In this document: positions 11,420-21,455 of the stretch, one piece after another
Numbering within the stretch: position 1 is the first letter of the stretch
Layout: each line of letters opens with the position of its first letter
Source: Pollenia angustigena
Taxonomy: Eukaryota > Arthropoda > Insecta > Diptera > Polleniidae
Assembly (NCBI GenBank): GCA_930367215.1
Contig: OV884056.1
Location: 94,685,285-94,749,284, forward strand
DNA: 64,000 nucleotides
Direction: 5' to 3'
Position numbers and translations under genes: made by a program
The notes under the pieces: generated by a model
Database searches by the model: none
What the model was told of the DNA's origin: nothing
Seen by the model: only the letters and a program-made list of their open reading frames with translations

Positions 11420-11790
11420 TTACTCCGTTATGGATATTTGGGCTAAAAGCTTTTCCTTAGAACAATTTTTTGAGGAAATAAAATGTCTAGTATACCCACG
11501 GTGTGGTTCCTCCATAGCTGTCATGTCCATTCCGACTCCCAGTATAATCTGATTCCTGAAGACATTTATAGGTACTTCCACATGGGGTATTAAGTCAGAA
11601 GCATCTTGTTTTGCACTATGGACTGTTGCCGCTGATGAAAGCTCATCATCTTCTCGACCCTCTGAAGCCGTTAGAGTTTCATCCGAATTCGTAGCCATTC
11701 CTTCACGCTGTATAGGTAGAAGAGTGGTATAAATGATTTGACATTGTCTTTAACCTCGAGAGGGCATCGACCACGTGTGACGTTTCTTCT
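11420..11790 (-). pseudogene. RNase H end and integrase tether of errantivirus pol
   Basis: The minus strand reads VVDALSRL, the terminal RNase H motif, near 11745-11770. Further on comes VPINVFRNQIILGVGMD (about 11525-11575), typical of the linker before gypsy integrases. Reading frames change in between. Sequence just upstream (FANPVFLVINKK, about 11790-11830) no longer matches normal RNase H order, marking the internal deletion that removed gag to RT. Confidence 0.6.
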
Positions 11791-11849
11791 TTTTTATTAA
11801 TCACCAGGAATACCGGATTAGCGAAGGAGGGGTTAAACTTATCGTTTTA

Positions 11850-12022
11850 TTATTTTATTGTATCTATATTTTTTATGGGTCCTGGAGTGCTCCGTAGAGA
11901 TCGCAGGCACGTTATTGTTTTATTTAGTTATTTTGTTATATATATATTTTTTATAGGTCCTGGAGTGCTCCGTAGAGATCGCAGGCACGTTATTGCTTTA
12001 TTAGGAACCGCCGCTTAGCAGG
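11850..12022 (-). repeat. Tandem duplication in element leader
   Basis: Two copies of a roughly 90-bp unit sharing GGTCCTGGAGTGCTCCGTAG and the following AGATCGCAGGCACG lie between the deletion point and the primer-binding site (11878 and 11957). They occupy the untranslated leader of the element. Confidence 0.75.
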
Positions 12023-12040
12023 GTCCCTGCTCGGGCGCCA
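12023..12040 (-). other. Primer-binding site, tRNA-Lys-like
   Basis: On the minus strand TGGCGCCCGAGCAGGGAC starts at the last base of the 5' LTR. It is complementary to a tRNA 3' end of lysine type. This sequence primes minus-strand DNA synthesis. It differs clearly from the TGGCGCCCAACGTGGGGC used by the two other elements in this window. Confidence 0.75.
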
Positions 12041-12515
12041 GTTAAAGGATTTTGAACGGGTTATACTAAAAAAAAAACACTATTCGGGCGCCGTCAACTG
12101 CGCCTTTAATAAAACACTAGTGATGTTAAAATTATTTATAATTTTAAAATACAATTCACTTTATTTAATTACTATTTAAAATACAATTCACTTTATTTAA
12201 TTATTGAATTAAAAGGATCAAATTTACTAAAGACTTTTATAACAATTCACTTTATTAAATTCCAACCGAACTCGTTCACACCGTAGCCAAGACTGCCTGT
12301 TCCCAGCCAACCTTGTTCGCGCGTTAAGTTCATTGATCACGTTGCACCAACATGCGCGAGTATGCAGACGCTGATCATGCAAAATTGTTTTCCCATAATT
12401 CTAGCAAGTAGGCAATTTCGTAATTGGATCGGAAACGCGTGTTAAAGTAAAAATATTAAAAGAGCTTGAGTTGCTAAATTACTTTTTGGTAACAGCGTCG
12501 CCAATGTCGTTAACT
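12040..12515 (-). repeat. 5' LTR of errantivirus-like element
   Basis: A 476-bp LTR that begins AGTTAACGACATTGG when read on the minus strand and ends TTTAACT next to the primer-binding site. It is flanked on the right by TCAA (12516-12519) and then resumes the host repeat M (CAATTAAGGTGCATATC). Confidence 0.87.
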
Positions 12516-12803
12516 TCAATTAAGGTGCATATCTGAACACGGTATTACTCTTTTTGGCATTCTGTAGAATGCTATATTGATATCATTGTTGTTTGTCTTA
12601 TTATATTCTTCTTCTTTTATATTTCGGCCGTTATATATTTAAATATTTTAATATATTTTAATTTATTTAATTAATATATTTTAATTTATTTAATATATTT
12701 AATAAAAGTTTCTCCAAAACTGTTGCTGAAAAGATGGGATTTTCGCTTTTATTAAATAATATGCGCGTAATTTAATTTTTAGTTCTTTATATTATATATT
12801 ATA

Positions 12804-13336
12804 CAGTAGAGTCCCGATAATTCGTAATCGCAAGGGACCGGCAATTTCTTACGAATTATAGGGGTTTTCGATTTAGCGGGGTTTCGATTTAACGGGGTTA
12901 AAATAAATTAAATACGAATAAACGGGGTTTTTCAATTTGTTTACAAAAACGATACAAAAACACATAAAAAACAACTGTTAAAAATAAAATATATAAAAAT
13001 TATACATAAAAATTATTCATGTAACAAACTGATCTTAAGAAAATAAATCCACACACAAGCAACAATTCACGCAAAAATAAAAAAGTGGTAAACAAAAAAA
13101 TCATTCTTTCCATGTTTTTGTTGTTTTTATTGCGAATTATAAGTGGTAGTTAGCAAACAATAACGATTTATAAGAGGTAAAGAAGATTTTATTTGAAAAA
13201 AAATTACGAATTAGCGAGGGGACCAAAATGTATGGAAATTTTACGAATTAACGAGATTTTTTCAAGGGACCGACAGTTTATTACGAATTATCGGGAATTA
13301 CGATTTATCGGGGTACGAATTATCGGGATTTGACTG
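12804..13336. mobile_element. Pogo-like MITE (533 bp)
   Basis: The ends read CAGTAGAGTCCCGATAATTC and, inverted, CAGTCAAATCCCGATAATTC, flanked by TA on both sides (12802-12803, 13337-13338). Sub-terminal repeats of ACGAATTA/CGATTTA with CGGGG recur at both ends, typical of pogo/Tigger-type MITEs. The AT-rich interior has no transposase. It is absent from the matching position of copy B (about 35070-35100), confirming it as an insertion into M. Confidence 0.8.
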
Positions 13337-13384
13337 TATAATATAATAATAGTAACCTTTTTTTAAAATACGCGCTTTTTACGC

Positions 13385-13700
13385 GTTTTGATGATGGCAA
13401 TTTTTTCAGGTACCAGTAAATTTTTATTGGTTACTGAAAAAATTACAGTATTCAGCAAACTTTTACAAGTTACTGAAATAATGCAGTACTAAGCTAATTT
13501 CCCTTTTCTGAAACATATACAAACAAATATATTTTACCTGAAAAAGTCTAAAAATTAATTGACAATGCTTACAATATAACTTTTTTTTATTAAAATTCTT
13601 TTAAAAAGTGAATACTGATTTTTTTAGTAATCAGTAAAAATTTACTGAATATTGCCATTATTTCAGTGACCAGTAAAATTTTACTGATTTTTAATTAAAT
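13385..13700. repeat. CAGTAAA-palindrome repeat, probable MITE relic
   Basis: Left and right ends contain similar blocks (GGCAATTTTTTCAGGTACCAG and GCCATTATTTCAGTGACCAG), with many CAGTAAA/TTTACTG palindromes between them. The structure resembles a foldback or MITE relic, but the exact termini and target duplication are unclear. Confidence 0.4.
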
Positions 13701-13778
13701 TTGTCTTGGTTTAGTTTGTTTTTGACTATTTTACAATTTTCATAATTTTCTTATATTTTTGATTTTAAATATTCAACT

Positions 13779-14031
13779 ACATATGAGGGGCTTAAAGCAC
13801 AAGGGGTTTAAGTGCCTTTTTCTAAAATTGAGTTTACATATGGAATTATAGGTGAAGTTCGGAGAAGTTGTTCAGAGCACAAGAGGTGAATGACGGATTC
13901 TCATCCGTACGCTAGATATGGTACACAATTCAAGCACCTGCTTGGCTTGGAGCACAAGCGAGACAAACGCTTTTGTCTCATTATTTAACATAAGTCACTT
14001 TAACCCCTTGTGCTTTAAGCCCCTCGTATGT
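13779..14031. mobile_element. MITE with about 35-bp inverted repeats
   Basis: Near-perfect inverted repeats: the left end contains GAGGGGCTTAAAGCACAAGG followed by GGTTTAAGTG, and the right end is its inverse with one or two mismatches. Total length is about 253 bp. The interior has no coding capacity. The flanking ACATAT/GTATGT words may be part of the repeat or a target duplication. Superfamily unknown. Confidence 0.75.
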
Positions 14032-14152
14032 ATGAATCAATTATTTTTTTTATTCTTTTTTAATTCAATTATTTTATAAAGATATAACAACAAAGCTTTA
14101 TACATATCGTTATAAAGAAATATCCTTTAATTTTTTAAAAGTAAAATATATA

Positions 14153-14354
14153 CAGTTCTATGTTCTTGATTTAACACGGTTTTAGGGCCCCAAAATGAAA
14201 TTTTGTATGTATCTCATGTTTTGATTTACGCGATATGTTAAATTTCTGGTCCCATAAACGGAATTTGTACCAGTCCTGAACCTTGTTTTACGCGAATTTG
14301 ATTTACACGTACTTTCTTCGGTCCCAACAGACCGCGTAAATCGAGGGTTAGCTG
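14153..14354. mobile_element. Short pogo-like MITE
   Basis: About 200 bp starting CAGTTCTATG..GATTTAACACGG and ending, inverted, CAGCTAACCCTCGATTTACG, flanked by TA at both sides (14151-14152, 14355-14356). Copy B of M lacks it at the corresponding position near 35105. The reading frames through it (14182-14444) are chance extensions of the flanking gypsy relic. Confidence 0.6.
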
Positions 14355-14355
14355 T

Positions 14356-14700
14356 ATATCTTTTATTGACGTGCATTCCCAAACATGGAGGTGTTCAGTC
14401 CTCATGAAATATACCGTCCTTTTTATTATTCTTTTTGTTATCAATATTATTTTGCTGTTGCATAATACGTGTTATTGCCAGAGTTTTCGTTTCTTTATCA
14501 TTAATATACGTTGGAATCATATCTGTTAATATTTTGGAATTTATCTCAATACAAAATAGAGCGTCTGCGTTTGTGTTATTTATTATTTTATGCAAAGTCA
14601 TAGTTTGATAATTCAAGTCTGATTCTAGTCAGTTTAGAGGATGGGTTCTTATGCATAAATAAAGCTATAAGTGGTCCGTGATCTAAAAAAAACAATTTTT
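14356..14700 (-). pseudogene. Gypsy RNase H to integrase linker remnant within M (copy A)
   Basis: The frame 14616-14395 reads HKIINNTNADALFCIEINSK, the RNase H terminus (normally ADALSRI), and then a linker with LAITRIM. Further downstream HVWECTSIKDI appears. The same order occurs in the better preserved gypsy pol at 19356-20861 (NADALSRIVID, AITRSM, FAWECTSISDI). This is therefore a decayed relative of the mdg3/blastopia-like family. The text upstream (14640-14700) encodes the RNase H DHRPLIAL-like block. Confidence 0.7.
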
Positions 14701-14731
14701 TTCAATTCAACACATTCCTTAATGAATTGAG

Positions 14732-14965
14732 TCAAGAATATGAGTAAAATAATATAAAAGCTCCTAGTGCATGTGGAACTATGTTAATGGCTGGAAGAAA
14801 CATATAGCTTATTAACCATCCTTTAAAGGGAAGTATAATAAATAACAGATTTAACCCTGCAAAGGCAAGGAATGTGAATGGGCAAAAATGCAAGGAAGAG
14901 AAATAACAATCAACTTGATGAGTTTCTTTTGAGAACATATGTTCGTGTATGAAAGATTCCTCCAT
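14732..14965 (-). CDS. Small predicted membrane protein of M (copy A)
   Basis: A 77-codon frame from a true ATG (14965), MEESFIHEHMFSKETHQVDC at the N-terminus, then two hydrophobic segments (about residues 25-47 and 50-74). Copy B (35488-35721) keeps the same frame and length with only a few substitutions. Conservation of frame between two copies that otherwise collect stops suggests it was coding. I do not recognise the family. It lies about 200 bp downstream of the large unknown ORF and on the same strand. Confidence 0.45.
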   Translation of the reverse strand: MEESFIHEHMFSKETHQVDCYFSSLHFCPFTFLAFAGLNLLFIILPFKGWLISYMFLPAINIVPHALGAFILFYSYS

Positions 14966-15160
14966 TTTTCATTCCAACACCTTCAAACATTTTATTAAAA
15001 TTAAATTTAAAACAGTGTCTGCAGGGAACTTGTTTTCCTTTTTTCTCACACGTTGTTATCTGGGTTGTCTTTCACTTTCAATATGTCTACACATCCTTCT
15101 TTTTCTCTACCAGAAAGAAATATAGTTTCTGCCCCTTTAATGTCATTTATTATCCCATCA

Positions 15161-17111
15161 TCATCGATGGTGCAGTCTTAAATTCCTTGAAAGCAATCCA
15201 CTGCGGAATCTTTTGTTTAGGTCATTAAAATATCTGGCAAATAAAAATAATGTTTGTAATGGTGCTAGGGACTCTACATCAATGTCACTATTAATATCAT
15301 CACGACAATTCAATTCCTTTACATACACATTTTCATTAGAATCGGAATTCGCTATCAAAAAAGGATCTTTAACAAGCAGATTCATTAGCAGTATAATAGC
15401 ATTTTTTATTATAGCCGAATTCCAACCACGACTGCCAACAACAAGAGGCAGCGTAGCAAATGTGTGCCGGCCTTTAATAGCCATAAATAGACAATGAATC
15501 ACAATTCGTACATTTGGATCAACAAAAGAGTTCCATGCCATACCGTTACTTGAACGTAATGACAATTTACCATTAAACATGGGAGCATTAAATGTTGCAT
15601 TAATACCGAGTTCTTTGATTTCATGTAGCAGTTCATCAAATTCTTCAATGGTTATAAAAGCTGCAATTCCAAGTCGCTGGCATCGATGCAGATACAAAAC
15701 TTTTATGATGGCTGAAGTGTATTTCTTTCCTGCGTTCCATCGGTCCCAGATAAATTTTTTAATGGCATTTATTATTTCTGCCTTTTTTTTCGGGGGTGAA
15801 AGAGAAACAGTGTTTTAAAGCCTGTATGTCGATAGGACGAAATGTGTAGGTGAATTGTTGCGACAAGAAATCGTCAATTTTATTATTAATTTGAAAGTTG
15901 GGATGACAAAGTTCATCATAATTTGTCACGATATTGTCTACAACAGTGTTAAGCTGCAAAGGTTCTTTAAAAACACTTCTAAAATCGAAGTCGTTAATAA
16001 ATTCGAATTTTGTATTCAAAAGTACTTCGTAAAATTCGTGCGGATGATTCAAATCGCTGACATCAAAATCAACAGACGAAATATTGAGTTTTAAGTCTTG
16101 TGGGCCGGCCGTTAAAGCGCCATAGACTTGCTTGCATTGACTAAGAAACAGAAGTCGTAATACGGGTAGGTTTATAGATATAAGATCTACCACTATCTGA
16201 TTACTTGAATTTGTAGATTGCCGTGGTACATCAATACGAGCGGCAGAAGAAAATAATTTGATGTATTTGATAAAATTAACATGCTTTTTGCGTCTTATAC
16301 AGCCAATATCTTCATCTCGATGTAACAATAATTTATTATGACTCAGATATCTTGTGCCCGAGCTCATTGTCATTATGCAATAATAATCATGTGAAGGGCG
16401 CTCCATAGTCTCCTCTAGAATGCTATACGTTTTGTCAATGAAGAAAACGTTAAATGGTGCCATCAATAACCACTCGTCGAAACTAAGAATACCGTTATCT
16501 AAAGGTATTAATATCAATTTGAGATCCCATTGTACATCTTCATATGAGGTGGTAGTAAGGACATTCGTTGACGTGTAAACAGCATCTGGTAAATGAAATC
16601 GACCATTCGGCAGTGTCCACAAATTAACTATATCAATTCTCATTATATTTCTCATTTGATGCACACAGTAGTCACGTAACAGTTCACACGTAACAATATC
16701 AAATTGAGCTTCGGTAATCTTATGAAAAGATTGCGTATTTGGTACACTAGAATTTTTTGTAACTAAGACTCTAGTACCTGGCTCCACAAAATGCATAACA
16801 GTCCACAAAAGGAATTTTAAACCTTCTTTTGCCATTGCTTCCGCACACTTGCTATTATCAATATCAACGTCCAGAAGAAGCCTTGATACTGGAACACAGC
16901 GTTAATTAAATCGGAGGCCATGATTAAGAAAATTTTCAGTATCACGGCACTCTTTCACGTGTATTAAGTACCGGCAATACAAAATGAGTAAAATCAATGT
17001 ATAAGCAAATGATCTCATTTTAATTTCAGAAACGTTACCGTATTCATTAGAAATGCGAAATAAACCGGCTATTGATACCGTTACATTCGCAAACGTGTTC
17101 AAAAGATCCAT
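15161..17111 (-). pseudogene. Unknown protein of about 650 codons, macro-repeat M copy A
   Basis: From an ATG at 17111 to TGA at 15161 the minus strand encodes a long protein with one nonsense codon (16902-16904) and one frameshift in a T-run near 15790. Copy B (35917-37879) lacks both lesions but carries others, so the ancestor had an uninterrupted gene. Visible features: a hydrophobic stretch near residues 32-48, no Walker A motif, no polymerase GDD/YxDD, no zinc-finger spacing, and a short basic C-terminus. I do not recognise it. A virus or uncharacterised mobile-element protein is possible, given multiplicity and small neighbouring ORFs. Confidence 0.6.
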
Positions 17112-17319
17112 TTCGAATTCTCCGAAGATTGTACTGAGCGTCAACCCTGATATCTACATCTAATTGGAAAAATGCTTACTAAAATACATATATAATTTTG
17201 TTTACTGATTATGATATTTGATATTTGTTTTGTTATCAACTACTTTAAATGGGGTGTATGTACCTTAATAAAAAACAAGATTGCAAACGCTTATAAAGAA
17301 ATATACTTAATCCTCAGTT

Positions 17320-17463
17320 ATGGGTTAATTGCACAATTTTTCAGGGAATGAAGTTGTGCTATTGACCTTTTATTATATTTGCCAATATATGCTTAGTTTT
17401 GTGGCTGTCGAAGCTTCATCTGACGTTACTCGCGAATTTGATGATGGTGATTTTTATTCTTAA
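17320..17463 (+). pseudogene. Copy A of conserved 47-residue ORF
   Basis: The same position in copy B and in array units 1 to 2 carries an intact 47-codon plus-strand frame (see 38139-38282). Here codon 3 is TAA, so the copy is dead. The rest of the frame, with a hydrophobic centre and acidic tail, is preserved. Confidence 0.4.
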
Positions 17464-17741
17464 AAAAACCCAAGTTTATTTTTATTGTAAAGTCTGTTTT
17501 TATTTGATGGAAGAACTGAGACTTACCCTTACAATGTAAATAAGGGTAAGGGTTACCTATTTCTTTTAGAAATTCATCAACTTTATAAGCTTTTTTTTTT
17601 TTTTTTTTTTTTATGCAAAGCCGGGGAGGTTACCCACAGTAGTGACAGGTACCGCGACCGCGTTAGGCCTATTGTACCCACTCCCCTTTAGCTGGCCAAA
17701 ATACCCTCTTCCTCCCAAAGGAACCCAACCAGATCCTTTGC

Positions 17742-18412
17742 CTATGTGGCACCGATTTGGGACGCACCCACTGAGCTATGCCTCATATGCCTCCTTCTGG
17801 CCCATGCCAGCGCCGGGTAGTCACACAGTATGTGCTTCGCCGACTCGTCTTCTTCCAGACACAGTCTGCATTCCTGATCCTCCGCCAGGCCCATCCGATA
17901 CAGGTGGTACTTGATCGTGTGGTGACCCATTAAATAAGCCGCCAACAGTCGCAGATCCCGTCTGCCGAGACCATTCGTCATCATTACCTTTCCGGGAGAG
18001 ATGAATTCCCTTGCCTGACGCATTCCCGGAAGCGAAAACCAGTATCTTCTATGTTCCCCCAGAGCCCATTCTCCCATGAGGGACTGGATCCTGGCCCAAC
18101 TCAACCCACAGAAGGGTTCGGGACCCATCATCCGGGTGCTACAACCAGTCTTGGCTAGTTCATCGGCCCTACTATTACCCGGGATCTCTGAGTGCCCCGG
18201 CACCCAGCAGAGGGTGACTCTGTTTCTCGATCCCAGCTCCTGTAGCCTTCCACGGCACTCCGCCACCAACTTCGAGCACATCCTCCATGAGGAGAGTGCC
18301 CTAATGGCCGCTTGGCTATCAGTAAAAATCACAATACTACCGCCCACCATTCCTCTTTCAAGAATGTTGCTGCAGCACACACCAATGGCGCAAATCTAGG
18401 CCTGAAACACTG
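17742..18412 (-). pseudogene. LOA ORF2 RNase H domain and C-terminal zinc motif
   Basis: Text starts NLTVFQA then an in-frame stop, and continues CCSNILERG, IFTDSQAAIRAL, WVPGHSEIPGNSRADELAK. These are the RNase H motifs with catalytic D (TDS) and D (ADE) that mark LOA and I-related LINEs. It ends with a CRLCLEEDESAKHILCDY zinc-knuckle-like motif. In an intact element it degrades the RNA template. Here the link to the RT palm is lost. Confidence 0.85.
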
Positions 18413-18424
18413 TAAGGTTACGGG

Positions 18425-18961
18425 TGTGTGTGTTTTGTATTTGGTGTTGGGACAAAATAAGTTTTTGTTTTCGCTGTTTACCGGCGCTAATAAACGCCAC
18501 TTGTAAAGTGATTTACAAGGCAGCTCGATATGCCCTGTTTGGTTTTACTTGGCAGTTTTATATGCCCCAAATGAAAGAATTTGCCAGGATTAAAGGCAGT
18601 ATTTTAATAATGATATATTGTTTTCAAATTTCTCTTTTATACAAAAATAACGGGAACTTAAAACTACATTTAGCAATAAAAATAGTTGTTGCATGCAAAC
18701 TACACCTCCGCTACATTTCCAATAATCAATAATACATTAGGGCGGTGTAGATTTGCATGGGCAACAAAAAAAATAAAATAAATAATTACATTGTTCATCT
18801 TAGGAATTACATTACACTACACCCTAACCCTTAAGAAAAAATTTTACATTTTAGCAAACAATATTATAAAATTAAAATTTTTATATATACATATATATAT
18901 TTTTTTTTTTTCTTTTTTATAGAAATATACATTCTTACAAATACACATCTTTATATTGTGT
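18425..18961. other. 3' flank of gypsy pol insert
   Basis: Non-coding AT-rich sequence between LOA RNase H and the gypsy integrase stop. It has an imperfect inverted repeat (GTTGCATGCAAACTACACC near 18690, inverse near 18745) and a (TA)n/poly-T stretch at 18880-18920. No LTR can be delimited. Confidence 0.4.
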
Positions 18962-21455
18962 TTAATACTTCTTTAAATTATTATTATGAAATTCCTTAAT
19001 TGTATTCCCTAAATCTAAAACAGAGTTTACCCCTTTTGTTTCAATTACTTTATATGGACCATGATATGGTGGTTGGTTTTTCTTTCTATTAAAATTGCGG
19101 ACAAGAACCATATCACCTTTTTCTAACTTTAGAGGATTAACATCCATACACCGATCTACTCTGCTCTTTTTCGAGTTTTCTAAATATTCCTTTGCTTTAT
19201 CTAAAGAGAATCGCAATCGCGCCTTTAACTCTTGGGCATAATTGTCAGTATTGTAGACAGGCTTTGAGTCAAGAACATTGTCATCGGGAAAGCCTGGCAA
19301 TCTTCCAAATAACAGTTCGTATGGCGTATAAGTTGTATCTATATGGGGTGTTGTGTTATAAGCAAAACAGAAGTATGACCCATTGGTCCCACTCATCGTC
19401 TTTGCAAAAATTCAACATAAACTCGTTTAACACCCTGTGGTTTCTTTCTATCGAGCCGAGCGTTTCATGGTGATAGGGCGTGCTAAAAACTTGGTCAATT
19501 TTTAGTAAAATGCATATTTCAGACATTAAAGCATTCAAAAACTCTGTACCCCTATCTGATTTGAGTATCTTAAAGTGGCCGTACACTAAAATTAAATTAT
19601 TTACTATAGCTTTTGCAATCGTTTTGGCATCTTTGGACTCAAGAGGACACGCCACAATGTACTTGGTAAGGTCATCCTGCATAGTAAGGATGTATCTAAA
19701 TTGGTTCGAATATCTTAGTGGACCTACTGTATCCACCGAAATCACCTCAAAACTATTCCCCGGTGTATCAGTGATAACTAACTTTTCCTTAGTGTGTTTG
19801 GTTTGTTTGTTGACTTTACATTCTTCGCACCTGGATACGAGCGCTTTGATCATTTTACTCATATTTTTCCATATATATCTCAGTTTCAGAGTGGTTTTTC
19901 TCATACCTAAGTGACCGCCTACAGCTGAATCATGGTACTCAGCTATTAACTCGTTCTGCAACTTCTTATCAGTTATACGTATTGGTGCCTTGTACATCAG
20001 GATTTTCAAATTTTCACCTTCTTTCCTGCATATTCTATTAAAAATGTTTTTAAACTCTTCAATATTTATTGTTTTAAAAATAGCATCAGCCGTGCTCAAA
20101 GCAAGTTCCTGTATACCTTTGGATAGCGTTATCGGCAGAAGTTTCTCCAGAGACAACCTAGTGTTCACCGGATTATCGCAGCACCTTATTACTACCTCCA
20201 TATCAGCAACTATTATACGAGGCTCCCCTAACTCATTATCCACTTCAAACCTTAGGTTCATCATATTTTTTATATCTGAAATTGACGTGCACTCCCATGC
20301 AAAAAGTTCACGAAGATTTTCACCAGAAATACATCCACCGTCCTTGTTTACTTGTTGGTTTAACTTACTATTCATACTACGGGTTATAGCCATTACATTC
20401 TGTTCGATGGGTTCTGTCTCAGTGGGAATCATAGTTTTTAATGTGTTGGTGTCTATAACAATTCTTGACAACGCATCAGCGTTGGCGTTCATTTTGCCCT
20501 TTTTGTACGATATCTCGAAATCATAATCACATAAGTCAAGCCTAATCCTAGTCATCTTGGATGATGGATTTTTATGTTTAAACAATGACACTAACGGTCT
20601 GTGGTCTGTAACCACATAAAATTTTCTACCGTAAAGATACGGGAGAAAGAAGTTAATCGACCAATGTATGGCCAGAAGCTCCTTCTCAATGACGGACTTA
20701 TTTAAATCATGTTTTGACAACGATTTGCTCGCATACGATATGGGTAAATCTGAGCCAACCTCTCCCTGCGAGAGGACTGCCCCCAGTGCAAAATAAGATG
20801 CATCTGTGGTTAAAACAAAGGGTTTTTCAAAGTTCGGGTATTGTAGAATTGGCGGGTTCAACAGCTTCGATTTCAGCGTCTCAAACGATTTATGGCAACC
20901 TTCATCCCATACAAAAGGTTAACCCTTCTTTAATAATTGATTTAAATTTCTCGCTATCTGCGCAAAGTCCTTAACAAACCGTATGTAATAATTACAGAAC
21001 GCAATGAATCGCCTGACCTCATCCGCATTCTTTGGTACTGGATAATTCTTTATCACATTATCTTTGTTTGGATCCGTACGTATTCCCTTATCAGTTATAA
21101 GGTGGCCTAAATAAACTACTTCGGTTTTTAAAAAACAACATTTACTAGTGTTCAGTTTCAGATTATACTGTCTTAAACGTTCAAAGACTTTAATTAAGTT
21201 ATCATGGTGATGTTGCACACTACATCCGAACACGATTATGTCGTCGACATATATAAATGCTTCCGCGCTTAAGCCGCTTAACGCTATTGTTAACATGCGC
21301 TGGAAACTGTTAGACGATATCTTAAGACCAAAGGGTAATCGTGTGAACTGAAAATGACCATTTCTTGTAGAAAAGGACGTTAAAGGTCTAGAATCTTCGT
21401 CCAGATTGATCTGGTGGAACGAACTGCTCATATCGAGTGTAGAAGAAATGCACAC
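18962..21455 (-). pseudogene. mdg3/blastopia-like gypsy pol: RT, RNase H, integrase
   Basis: RT begins at STLDMSSSFHQI (catalytic D) and contains FIYVDDIIVF. An in-frame stop near 20919 follows. RNase H then shows LTTDASYFALGAVLSQ, KELLAIHW, TDHRPLVSLF and NADALSR. Integrase has HxxxH (HDSAVGGHLG), CEEC, Asp in SVDTVGPL, Asp in KSDRGTEF and Glu in GSIERNH. A frameshift near 19375 separates the last 144 codons, which include a C-terminal DMVLVRNF motif. The N-terminal RT fingers, protease and gag are missing, and no LTR ends are seen. Two lesions make it a pseudogene. Confidence 0.87.

Larger units (their letters stand above)
8064..12515 (-). mobile_element. Errantivirus-like LTR retrotransposon with envelope, gag-RT deleted
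   Basis: Two direct LTRs (8064-8531 and 12040-12515) are flanked by a perfect 4-bp duplication TCAA (8060-8063, 12516-12519). The empty site is visible in the second copy of M at about 34807-34817. LTR ends are AGTTAAC..TTTWACT, the errantivirus pattern. Next to the 5' (right) LTR is an 18-nt primer-binding site. Next to the 3' LTR is a polypurine tract AAGGAGGGAGG (8532-8542, minus). Only about 3.5 kb of interior remains: leader, a pol remnant from the end of RNase H through integrase, then env. Gag, protease and most of RT are deleted. Confidence 0.88.

Noticed and set aside
18076..18732. Plus-strand frames near the LOA RNase H
   Set aside because: Antisense to the RNase H domain or in the AT-rich gypsy 3' flank; no supporting domain.
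19480..20526. Plus-strand frames of 144 and 178 codons
   Set aside because: Antisense to gypsy integrase and RNase H, with hydrophobic low-information text.
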